From CAJFUR01 sp904420575 (lineage in GTDB: Bacteria; Actinomycetota; Coriobacteriia; Coriobacteriales; Eggerthellaceae), in NCBI GenBank assembly GCA_965119745.1, contig OZ221973.1, positions 3,220,450 to 3,284,449 on the forward strand: 64,000 nucleotides of DNA. Direction: 5' to 3'. A program made the translations under genes and the position numbers. The notes under the pieces were generated by a model, which ran no database searches, was not told where the DNA came from, and saw only the letters and a list, made by a program, of their open reading frames with translations. Shown here piece by piece: positions 15,889 through 23,523 of the stretch. Numbering within the stretch: position 1 is the stretch's first letter; the number at the start of each line of letters is the position of its first letter.

Positions 15889-16773
15889 CTACCTCGCCTG
15901 CTCCATCACGTTGATGCCATCGCCGAAGTCGAGCACCACCGGCGGATAGGCGCCGCGCTTGTCCTCGGGCGGCAGGGCCCGGTAGTCGCCGTACATCGTC
16001 GCCAGGTAGGCGTCCGCGTCATGCGGCACGGGAAGGCGCTCGCCCGCGAACGCCGCGTCGACGGGCGGGAACAGCGTCTCCGTCTCGAACGTGCCATAGG
16101 CCGGGTAGAACAGGTCGCACCAGGGGCCTGCCCCGTCGCCCATCGAGAAGCTGCGCTCGAAGCGCCGCTCGATGAACGCGGGTGAGAGCAGCGCATGCGC
16201 CACCCCATGGGCCATCCGGCATCCCAGCTGGAAGACGGGACGCAGCGGCAGGCCGTCGGGCAGTTTGGGACGGGCGAAGCACCGCAGGTACGACAGGCGC
16301 TGCCACCGGGCAGCCATCCTCATCTGCCTCTTCGCCGTGCGCGGGCGCGAGTCCAGCCGCGAGAAAGCGAACACGTCCACGAAGATGCCCTGCTCGAACC
16401 CCGCATCGGCCATCTGTTGGCTCATGAAGCGCGTGCCCTTCCGGTACACCTTCGCCCACAAGGGCGGGTAGTTCGCGGTTTCTGCATGGGTGTACAGCCC
16501 GAAGCCTTCGGACAGCAGCGCCGGCGCTTCCGCGCAGAACGTGCGGTAGTCCGCAAGCGGCAGGGCCACGTCGATGTCGTCGTCCCAGGGAATGAAGCCG
16601 CCGTGGCGCAGCGCCCCCAAGCACGATCCGCTGTCCATGAACCAGACGAGGTTCAGCTGGGCGCACACGCGCGCGACCTCCTTGAGGATGCCCAGCTCCT
16701 CTTCCTGCAACCGCTCGAGCGCCCCGTCGGGATATCCATACCCCACCTTGCCGCCCCCTCTTTCCTCGCCCAT
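15889..16773 (-). CDS. LicD-family phosphotransferase, copy 2
   Basis: A second LicD protein (294 residues from the ATG at 16773), encoded on the opposite strand and convergent with copy 1. It has VWFMDSGSCLGALRHGGF, IPWDDDIDVALP (Asp64-66 and Asp68) and FEQGIFVDVFAFSRL, and ends YGDYRALPPEDKRG. The start is uncertain. A TTG-initiated version from 16845 adds a Cys/Arg-rich stretch that looks non-coding, and a GTG ten codons further in has a stronger AGAGGGGG site. Overall identity with copy 1 is low outside the core, suggesting that the two act on different positions or sugars. Confidence 0.82.
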   Translation of the reverse strand: MGEERGGGKVGYGYPDGALERLQEEELGILKEVARVCAQLNLVWFMDSGSCLGALRHGGFIPWDDDIDVALPLADYRTFCAEAPALLSEGFGLYTHAETANYPPLWAKVYRKGTRFMSQQMADAGFEQGIFVDVFAFSRLDSRPRTAKRQMRMAARWQRLSYLRCFARPKLPDGLPLRPVFQLGCRMAHGVAHALLSPAFIERRFERSFSMGDGAGPWCDLFYPAYGTFETETLFPPVDAAFAGERLPVPHDADAYLATMYGDYRALPPEDKRGAYPPVVLDFGDGINVMEQAR

Positions 16774-16964
16774 CTTGCCCCGACGCCCGCATGTCGAAGC
16801 CGCATCCGCCCGAACGGTGCCGCCCGCGCGGCACGTACCAAGCAAGCCGCCGATGCGCGGTTCGCCCGGGCAGGCGGCCGGTGCGCGACACGTCGCTGTG
16901 ATTATTTTAGCGCCGTTTCTCGCTGGCGAGCCGCTCGCAGGGCAACTTGGAGGATAATGAGGCC

Positions 16965-18335
16965 ATGTTGCGCACCACTGCCTCGAACAGACGGATCGTC
17001 ATCTGGAACGCTGCCGGCAGCGCCGTCTACGCGCTATCCTCGTTTCTCCTGCTCATCATCGTCATCCGCGTCTGCGGCGAGGTGGAGGGCGGCATCTTCT
17101 CCATCGGGTACGCCATCGCCCAGCTCATGCTCACGGTCGGCGTGTTCGAATCGACCACCTACTTCGCCACCGATGCCGGCAACCGCTTCAGCTACGCCCA
17201 GTACCTGGCGTTCAAGATCGCCACGTGCGCGCTCATGGTAGCGGCGAGCGCCGTGTACGTCCTGTCGTTCGGCTTCGACGCGCACAAGGCCGCCGTGGCC
17301 TACGCGCTCGTCGCCTATCGCCTGTTCGAAGCGCTCGCCCAATACTGGTTCGCCGCCTTCCAGAAGGAAGAGCGCCTGGATTTGGGCGGGTTCTCCACCG
17401 TGTGGCGCTCGGTGCTCTCCATTGCCGCGTTCGCGGCGGTGCTGGTTCTCTCCCATGACGTGGTGGGCGCCATGGTGGCGGCCTCGCTCGTCGAAGCCGT
17501 CTGGATCGCCGCCTACGACGTGCCGCGCCTGCGCCGCATCGTGCAGGTGGGGCGCCCGGACTTTTCGCCCAAGCCGCTCGCCCGCCTGTTTTTGGCCTGC
17601 CTGCCGCTGTTCGTCAGCTCGTTTCTGGCGGCGTATCTGGGCAACGTCTGCAAGTACGCCATCGAGGCGGCGGGCACCGAGCAGATGCAGACCGTCTTCA
17701 ACGTGCTGTTCATGCCCTCGTTCGTCATCAACCTGTTCATGATCTTCCTCATGCGGCCCACCCTGACGCGCCTCGCCAAGCTGTGGCTCGGCCACGAGGC
17801 GCGGCCGTTTCTGCGCATCATCGGCAGGCTGCTGCTTGCGGTGGCCGGCATCACCGTGGCGGTCGTCGGCGTGTGCGCGGTCGTCGGCATCCCCGTGCTG
17901 GAGCTTTTGTACGGCATCGACCTGGATGCCTACCTGATGCCGCTGCTCGTCGTGCTGCTCGGCGGCGGGTTCCTGTCGGCCTCGAACGTGTTCTACAACG
18001 CCATGGTGGTCATCCGCACCCAGAACGCCGTGGTCGTCGGGTACGTGGGCGCCATCGTGGTGGCCACCCTCGTGTCGGTGCCGCTGGTGGAGGCTGCGGG
18101 CGTGACCGGCGCCAGCGTCGCCTATGCGCTGTCCTGCCTGGTGCTGGCCGTGCTGTTCGCCGGTCTGTTCGCCTTTGGCGCCACGCGTCGCATCAGGGAC
18201 TGGGGCGCAGGCGTGCGCAGGCCGCAGGGCATGGGCGGAACGCTCGCCGGAGACGGCGCGCCCACCGCCGGAAAACCTTCCGAGAACGCTCCTGCGCCCG
18301 CCGCGCCCGAAGAGGAAGAGCCGGCCGAAGCCTGA
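16965..18335 (+). CDS. Wzx-like polysaccharide flippase
   Basis: A 456-residue membrane protein with about twelve to fourteen helices, resembling lipid-linked oligosaccharide flippases of the MOP superfamily. The N-terminus RRIVIWNAAGSAVYALSSF is typical. The last 50 residues are a soluble Pro/Glu/Ala tail. The ATG at 16965 is preceded by GGAGG at 16949-16953; an upstream TTG at 16947 is less likely. It is divergent from LicD copy 2 and closes the island: it would move the finished lipid-linked glycan across the membrane. A polymerase and ligase are not visible in the window. Confidence 0.82.
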   Translation: MLRTTASNRRIVIWNAAGSAVYALSSFLLLIIVIRVCGEVEGGIFSIGYAIAQLMLTVGVFESTTYFATDAGNRFSYAQYLAFKIATCALMVAASAVYVLSFGFDAHKAAVAYALVAYRLFEALAQYWFAAFQKEERLDLGGFSTVWRSVLSIAAFAAVLVLSHDVVGAMVAASLVEAVWIAAYDVPRLRRIVQVGRPDFSPKPLARLFLACLPLFVSSFLAAYLGNVCKYAIEAAGTEQMQTVFNVLFMPSFVINLFMIFLMRPTLTRLAKLWLGHEARPFLRIIGRLLLAVAGITVAVVGVCAVVGIPVLELLYGIDLDAYLMPLLVVLLGGGFLSASNVFYNAMVVIRTQNAVVVGYVGAIVVATLVSVPLVEAAGVTGASVAYALSCLVLAVLFAGLFAFGATRRIRDWGAGVRRPQGMGGTLAGDGAPTAGKPSENAPAPAAPEEEEPAEA

Positions 18336-18434
18336 CGGGAACAGCTGGCGCCACGCTGCTCTGTGCTAGAATGACCGCATTGCTCCAACGGACTCAGGTC
18401 ACTTCATGGGCGTTTGTCGAGGGGAGACGGCATC

Positions 18435-19013
18435 ATGAATGCAAATGTTGGCAGTTCGCAAGCTATCAAGGACACGTTCCGGGCGCTTCTGCGCACGACT
18501 CCGTACGATACGATAACGGTAGGCGACATCAGCGCGGCGGCTTTCGTGTCGAAAAAGACCTTCTACAAGTATTTCGAAAACAAAGAAGCCGTGGTGCATG
18601 CCCTCTATCGCGACGACTTCATCCAACCGGTGCTCGACATACGCTCATGCCTGGAAGTCGACAAGTCCCCTACGGTCGTGCCGCTCATGCTCGAGAGGAA
18701 CTACGAGACTCTCTACAGCAACCGCGACATCTACCTCAATCTCATCGAGCATTATGGATGGGAGAAATTCGTCGAGCTGCGCATCGAGTCTTCGCAGAGC
18801 ATGAACAGGGACATCTATGCCCGGCACGGCGTGACGGGACGAGAGCTGGAATACGCCGCCTACTTCGTGGCCGCTGCAGGAGCCATGGTCGATCTGCGCT
18901 GGATCAGAGACGGCTTCAAGGAAAGCCCTCAGGAGATGGCCGCCCTGTATGCCCGATGGATCCTGTGCCGCTTCGATCACCTGGACGAACAGGGAGCGAA
19001 AAACCTTTCGTAA
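18435..19013 (+). CDS. TetR-family transcriptional regulator
   Basis: A 192-residue regulator. Residues about 8-52 are the TetR helix-turn-helix (YDTITVGDISAAAFVSKKTF then YKYFENKEAVV). The rest is an all-helical ligand domain of usual length ending CRFDHLDEQ. The ATG at 18435 follows GGGGAG. A possible -10 TAGAAT lies at 18367-18372. It converges on the molybdoenzyme operon, so the two may be functionally linked, but a link to the upstream flippase or an unlinked target cannot be excluded. The ligand is unknown. Confidence 0.88.
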   Translation: MNANVGSSQAIKDTFRALLRTTPYDTITVGDISAAAFVSKKTFYKYFENKEAVVHALYRDDFIQPVLDIRSCLEVDKSPTVVPLMLERNYETLYSNRDIYLNLIEHYGWEKFVELRIESSQSMNRDIYARHGVTGRELEYAAYFVAAAGAMVDLRWIRDGFKESPQEMAALYARWILCRFDHLDEQGAKNLS

Positions 19014-19018
19014 CCGAC

Positions 19019-19053
19019 AGGGGCGCACCGCGCGGCGCGCCCCTTCCTTCTTT
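19019..19053 (+). terminator. Intrinsic terminator after the TetR gene
   Basis: AGGGGCGC (19019-19026) pairs with GCGCCCCT (19037-19044), and a pyrimidine run TCCTTCTTT follows on the plus strand. It lies a few bases after the TetR stop, between convergent genes. Confidence 0.6.
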
Positions 19054-19074
19054 GCCACCCGTGCCGCGAAACGT

Positions 19075-19719
19075 CTATCCGCGTCCTGCCAGCAGGCGAA
19101 CGCCCGCATCGGCGAGCATGCCGAGAGCGCGATAGTACCCGCACCGAGAGTTCTCCTGCACGTCGGCATTCCACGCATGCACCCAAGTCGCCATTCGCTC
19201 GCGCGCAAAGCGCTGCGCCTCGGCCACCTCGTCCCGCTCGAGCAGCGAAGCCACGAATTCCAGCTCGATGCCAAGATGGTCGTCCGGTTCGTGATGCTTC
19301 TCTTTGAGCTCTTGCCCATGGCGTCGCAGCTCGGCACGCACCCGAAGGGTCTCGTCGCCGAACAGCAGCCCGTCGCGATCAAGGTACACGCTTGCCCACG
19401 GGCTTGCCAGCGTTTCTCCCACCCCCACAAGCAGTCGCATGTACTCGCATCTCGCTTCCGAAACCAGCAGAGGCACCGGTGCGGACGCAAGCCAGTCGCT
19501 CATGGCTTTCTGGCCTTCGAGAAGGCCCGCATCGCCCGCCTCGAAAGGCAAGTCGTCGAAAAGACGACCTTCCTTCAAGCCCCTGATCGCTTCTTCGGTC
19601 GGCTCGTGGTAGAGCAGCGATCCAAGGACGCGGAAAAACACCATGGTCCCCATCGCATCGAAGGGGCGGGAGAGCCCGTCGGAGCAGGCATGCGCGTCCC
19701 GGTCTGCCGCCGCCTTCAT
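19075..19719 (-). CDS. TorD-family molybdoenzyme chaperone
   Basis: A 214-residue helical protein. Visible features are MVFFRVLGSLLYHEPTEEA, SEARCEYMRLLVG near the middle, and KEKHHEPDDHLGIELEFVA. The E(P)DH(L) region is the TorD/DmsD hallmark. Such chaperones bind the Tat signal of a molybdoenzyme and help insert the cofactor before export. The ATG at 19719 overlaps the stop of the ferredoxin-subunit gene (ATGA), so it is the third gene of the operon 20374-23274, 19716-20354, 19075-19719. Confidence 0.85.
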   Translation of the reverse strand: MKAAADRDAHACSDGLSRPFDAMGTMVFFRVLGSLLYHEPTEEAIRGLKEGRLFDDLPFEAGDAGLLEGQKAMSDWLASAPVPLLVSEARCEYMRLLVGVGETLASPWASVYLDRDGLLFGDETLRVRAELRRHGQELKEKHHEPDDHLGIELEFVASLLERDEVAEAQRFARERMATWVHAWNADVQENSRCGYYRALGMLADAGVRLLAGRG

Positions 19720-20354
19720 CGCCCGCACGCTTCCAGTTCTTCGGGCAGATTGAAGTTCGTGACCGCAAGCCCCTCCCGGTATTTCGCCGGAGGCGTCAAC
19801 AGAAGCGAAGGACCCGTCACGTCCGCAGAAGGCAGAGGGTCGATCGTCGCCACCGCATCGGGGTACTTGGATCGCAGCTCGTCGATGTCCCCATAGTCGA
19901 GCGCGTTCATCGAGCAGGCACCGACGCAAGGCGGCACCTCGCCGGCAGCCACGTATTCCTGGCAGAAATCGCACTTGCGCGCGACGTTGCTCTCCGGATC
20001 GACGAAGGGCACGCCATAGGGGCAGGCCTCGGCGCAGGCCCCGCACCCGATGCATGTCTCGGGATCGGAGGAAACGATGCCGGTCTCCTCGTCCTTCGTC
20101 ATGGCTCCCGTCGGGCACCCCTCGACACACGCAGGATGTGCACAATGGTTGCAGGCCATCGAAAGGGAGTATGCGAACACGTCGTTGGGGACATACGCGC
20201 CCGATGCGTCCTTTTCCCAAGAGCCCGTTCCGTTCAGCAGAATGCGGCGAAAGCGGGTTCCGGGAAGCAGATCGTTCTTTTCCATGCAGGCCATGCCGCA
20301 GACTTTGCAACCGATGCAGTTGTCCATGTTCAGGTAAAAAGCGTACTGGGTCAT
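19716..20354 (-). CDS. DmsB-like ferredoxin subunit, four [4Fe-4S] clusters
   Basis: A 212-residue electron-transfer subunit. Sixteen cysteines fall in four groups: C13/16/19/23 (CIGCKVCGMAC), C68/71/76/80 (CNHCAHPACVEGC), C101/104/107/111 (CIGCGACAEAC) and C128/131/143/147. This is the DmsB/NrfC layout. It should carry electrons to the molybdopterin subunit encoded 19 bases upstream. The ATG at 20354 was chosen because AAGGAG precedes it; the frame is open 15 codons further but without such a site. It has no signal peptide, so it would be exported by hitch-hiking with the Tat-dependent catalytic subunit. Confidence 0.92.
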   Translation of the reverse strand: MTQYAFYLNMDNCIGCKVCGMACMEKNDLLPGTRFRRILLNGTGSWEKDASGAYVPNDVFAYSLSMACNHCAHPACVEGCPTGAMTKDEETGIVSSDPETCIGCGACAEACPYGVPFVDPESNVARKCDFCQEYVAAGEVPPCVGACSMNALDYGDIDELRSKYPDAVATIDPLPSADVTGPSLLLTPPAKYREGLAVTNFNLPEELEACGR

Positions 20355-20373
20355 GTTTCGCTCCTTGGATAGG

Positions 20374-23274
20374 TTATTCGAAAGGGGGGACGTCTGCATC
20401 CCACTTGAAATTCGGCTTCAACGGCTCGCCATCGAACTTCTCCATCTTGACGATGCAGGTGTTGTACGCGAGATGCCCCTGCCCAACGAGGAAGGTCTCC
20501 GTGAGCGTGTTGGCATTCCCGCCATAGTCCACCACCGTCGACCAGTCGGTCGCATCCGCGCTTTTCTCGTCGTCGAGCAGCCGCGTGTTCGCGCCCTCCG
20601 TGCCGACGACCACGCCAGGCATGACGGTGGTCTCCACCGCTACGCGGCGCGCTATCTTGCCCGCCTTGCTCGTGAACAGCGCCGTGTCCCCCGTCTTCAA
20701 GCCTGCCGCTTCCGCATCCACCGGATTGACGAACATGACATCGTCGTAGTAGCTCAGCACATTGGCATTGTCGGTGCGCATGGAATGGCAACGATGGAAA
20801 GGATGGACGTTGACGTACTGCAAGGGATACTCCCCCCGTGCGGCCTCTTCGTAGCCGCTCGGCCCCACCTCGTAGCGCGCGCAAGGCCCAACGCAGGCAT
20901 CCAAACCGAAGACCTGGTAATAGTTGGCAAGATTCTGCGAGTAGATCTCCAACAGGCCCGTCTGCGTGTCGAGCAGCTTGGACGGATCCGCATGGGCCTC
21001 GTCGGCAACGAAGTCGAACACCGGACCACCCGTAGGCACGATGGCGTCGTTGGGCTCAACGCTGTAGAAACCCTGCTTCTTGAAGTCCTGATAGGTGATG
21101 CGCCCCTCGGAAAGCGTGGATGCGTCCGCCGAAACGCCTATTTCTTCCACGTCTTCCTGCGTGAAGCTGATGAGAGGTTCGCGGCCGGAACCGTCGGGTT
21201 TCACGACATACGTGTTGGCCATATAGTCGAACACGGTTTCCTTCGTCGATTTCCCGGTAGGGTAAGCACCCATGGGATCGAAGCCCCATTGTTCCAGGAA
21301 CAGGGCGTCCACTTCCAAGGACGACTTGCATTCGAACATCGGCTCGATGATGCGGTTGGGATTCCCGATGAACATTTCCGAATTGATGAAGCAGAGATGC
21401 CCGTCGTCTTCCCATTCGCTCTTGCAGGGCAAAACGATGTCGGCATAGCGCGTCGTCGTGGTCATGTACAGGTCCATGGCCAAGACGAACTCCACTGCCC
21501 GATGGGCTTGGATGGCCTTGTTGGTGTTGGTTATCTGGTTGGTCTTGTTGCCGTTATGCAGCTTGATCATGGCCTTGATGTCGACGTCTTTCATGCCATG
21601 CACGAAGTCATGATGCTTGCCTGAAAGCACGGCGTCCCATACCTCTCCGAAACACACGCCATAATAGCGTTTTTCATCATATCCTTGCTGAACGTCCCAT
21701 GGGTAGCCGATGCAGCCATAGGGCGCCTCGGCTTTGGGATTGACCGGTTGGTAGAAGCCTTCGGGAACCAGTTCCGGCGTGCGCCGCTCTTCGTCCGTGG
21801 CAATGCCGAAATAGGGGCCGGAGCCGGCATACCAGGTATTCCACATGCCGACCGAATTCATGGGCGTGAAGCCGTCGTTCGACGTGATGGCGCCCGGTTT
21901 GCCAAAGGCGCCGCACATCCAGCCGACGGTGTAGAACGCCTGCGCCAGATTCGCCCCGTAGTAGTGGCGCCCGGTTCCTTGGCGCGCCAGCAAGGCCATC
22001 GGTTTCGTGGTGCCCATCGCTTGGGCAAGAAGACGAATCTGCTCGACCGGCGTGCCGCAAAGGGGGCTGGCCCATTCGGGCGTTTTCGCTACCCCGTCAT
22101 AGGTGCCCAGCACGTAGTCCTTGAAATTCTCCTTGGCGTATTTGTGGCGCTCCTGTCCATCCACCAGCTCGATGACGGATTCCTCGTCCCAAACGACCAG
22201 ACCGTCTTCGCCATAGACCGGATTTCCCTGCGCATCCTTTTTCAAGGTGCGCCGCATGATCGGATTGCCTTCCTTGTCGCGCAGCCCACGTGCATGCAGG
22301 CTCGCCTCGTCGTAGCCTACCGTGTGCTTCGAGAGGAAATCCTCGTCCGCCCACCCCTGCGTGATGAGCTCATGGGCAATGGCGAGCAGGAGCGTGATAT
22401 CGGTTCCCGGGCGCACAGGAACCCACTCGTCCGCGAAGGCGGCATTGCCGGGGTTCAACCAAGGGTCCACGGCGATGATCTTTGCTCCGCGTTCCTTGGC
22501 TCGGTGCAGCGTGACCTGGGTCTCGCCATACTTGGACCAGGCATAGTTGCAACCCCAAAGCACGATGAGGTTGGAATTCTCCGCGATCGTCAAACGGTTT
22601 TGGGCCACGCTCGAATTGCCGAGCATCTTGTAGGTGACCGTCGGCCAACCGCCCGTGGAGTTCTGTCCCCACATGGGCAAGGTGCCGATGCCGGCGGCGT
22701 TCAGAAAACGCGGGTTCACCGACACGGTGTAGCAGAGGTTGAGGATGGGCAGGCCGTTTCCGTAATCCGTGGCATCGGTGCCATAGGTCTCGGCAATGCG
22801 CTTGAGCTCTGCCGCCGACATCTCGATCGCTTCGTCCCAGCTGATGCGCTCCCACTCGTCTTTGCCGCGCAACTCCCCATGAACGTTCTCGCCGCCTCCC
22901 GGCTGCCAGTGCTTGCGCTTCATGGGGTATTTCAGACGTGCCGGGCTGTAGATCGACCAGCGGGTGGCGCGCCCTCGGATGCATGACCGCCATTGAGGAT
23001 GCTGCAGGCTGTACTCGTGCGAGTCATCGGTTTTCTGGCGCACGGGAACCCCATCGACCATGTAGGCGCGGTTCACGCAGCGGAACTGCGGGCAACCGGT
23101 ACAGGGAACCGTGATCCATTCGCCTCCTTCAAGGATCGATTGCGCGCTTACGGCAGAATCGTCCCCGTCCCTCTCTTCGCCTTTTGGCGAACAGGCCGCA
23201 AGCCCGCTCGCCAGCGCCGCTGCCGCCGCGCTCCATGCGACAAAACCACGGCGTGACAGTGTTCTCTCGCCCAT
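20374..23274 (-). CDS. Tat-exported molybdopterin oxidoreductase, DMSO-reductase family
   Basis: A 966-residue catalytic subunit. The N-terminus has a twin-arginine signal (TLSRRGFVAW, Arg8-Arg9), a hydrophobic stretch and a lipobox ending at Cys28 (GLAAC), so it is probably an exported lipoprotein. Cys58, Cys61, Cys66 and Cys98 would bind the FS0 [4Fe-4S] cluster. The molybdopterin regions follow (WERISWDEAIEM, LIVLWGCNYAWSKYGETQ, IIAVDPWLNPG, and a C-terminal dinucleotide-binding domain). GAGGGGGAAC precedes the ATG. Relatives in gut Eggerthellaceae reduce DMSO, TMAO, catechols or other acceptors. The substrate cannot be told from sequence alone, and no DmsC-like anchor gene is adjacent. 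Confidence 0.92.
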   Translation of the reverse strand: MGERTLSRRGFVAWSAAAAALASGLAACSPKGEERDGDDSAVSAQSILEGGEWITVPCTGCPQFRCVNRAYMVDGVPVRQKTDDSHEYSLQHPQWRSCIRGRATRWSIYSPARLKYPMKRKHWQPGGGENVHGELRGKDEWERISWDEAIEMSAAELKRIAETYGTDATDYGNGLPILNLCYTVSVNPRFLNAAGIGTLPMWGQNSTGGWPTVTYKMLGNSSVAQNRLTIAENSNLIVLWGCNYAWSKYGETQVTLHRAKERGAKIIAVDPWLNPGNAAFADEWVPVRPGTDITLLLAIAHELITQGWADEDFLSKHTVGYDEASLHARGLRDKEGNPIMRRTLKKDAQGNPVYGEDGLVVWDEESVIELVDGQERHKYAKENFKDYVLGTYDGVAKTPEWASPLCGTPVEQIRLLAQAMGTTKPMALLARQGTGRHYYGANLAQAFYTVGWMCGAFGKPGAITSNDGFTPMNSVGMWNTWYAGSGPYFGIATDEERRTPELVPEGFYQPVNPKAEAPYGCIGYPWDVQQGYDEKRYYGVCFGEVWDAVLSGKHHDFVHGMKDVDIKAMIKLHNGNKTNQITNTNKAIQAHRAVEFVLAMDLYMTTTTRYADIVLPCKSEWEDDGHLCFINSEMFIGNPNRIIEPMFECKSSLEVDALFLEQWGFDPMGAYPTGKSTKETVFDYMANTYVVKPDGSGREPLISFTQEDVEEIGVSADASTLSEGRITYQDFKKQGFYSVEPNDAIVPTGGPVFDFVADEAHADPSKLLDTQTGLLEIYSQNLANYYQVFGLDACVGPCARYEVGPSGYEEAARGEYPLQYVNVHPFHRCHSMRTDNANVLSYYDDVMFVNPVDAEAAGLKTGDTALFTSKAGKIARRVAVETTVMPGVVVGTEGANTRLLDDEKSADATDWSTVVDYGGNANTLTETFLVGQGHLAYNTCIVKMEKFDGEPLKPNFKWDADVPPFE

Positions 23275-23353
23275 ACCGTTCCCCCTCTTTCTCCTCGCCT
23301 CGGTTCGTTTCGGCCTTCGCCATCTTCTTGGGACGCGAAGCGGCGTGCCTTGA

Positions 23354-23368
23354 CGTCTAGCTTAGACG
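23354..23368. promoter_or_regulatory. Candidate operator upstream of the molybdoenzyme operon
   Basis: CGTCTA (23354-23359) and TAGACG (23363-23368) form an inverted repeat with a 3-base spacer, about 80 bases before the catalytic-subunit ATG. The position and symmetry fit a repressor or activator site. No clear -35/-10 pair was found around it. Confidence 0.4.
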
Positions 23369-23523
23369 CCTCGCAACGGGAGGCGCAATGAACGAACAGG
23401 GGCAAAGCGCTCCTTTTCGCTCACAAGGAGCGGGAAGCCGTGAAGCAGGGGGTGACGATCGGAAGACCTCGAGAGGGAAAAGGCGTCGGAGGGCTGAGCA
23501 AGGGAATAGCTGGTACCGCGCCG

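Noticed and set aside
15889..16845. TTG start for LicD copy 2
   Set aside because: The extra 24 residues are Cys/Arg/Gly-rich, not conserved-looking, and lack a ribosome-binding site.
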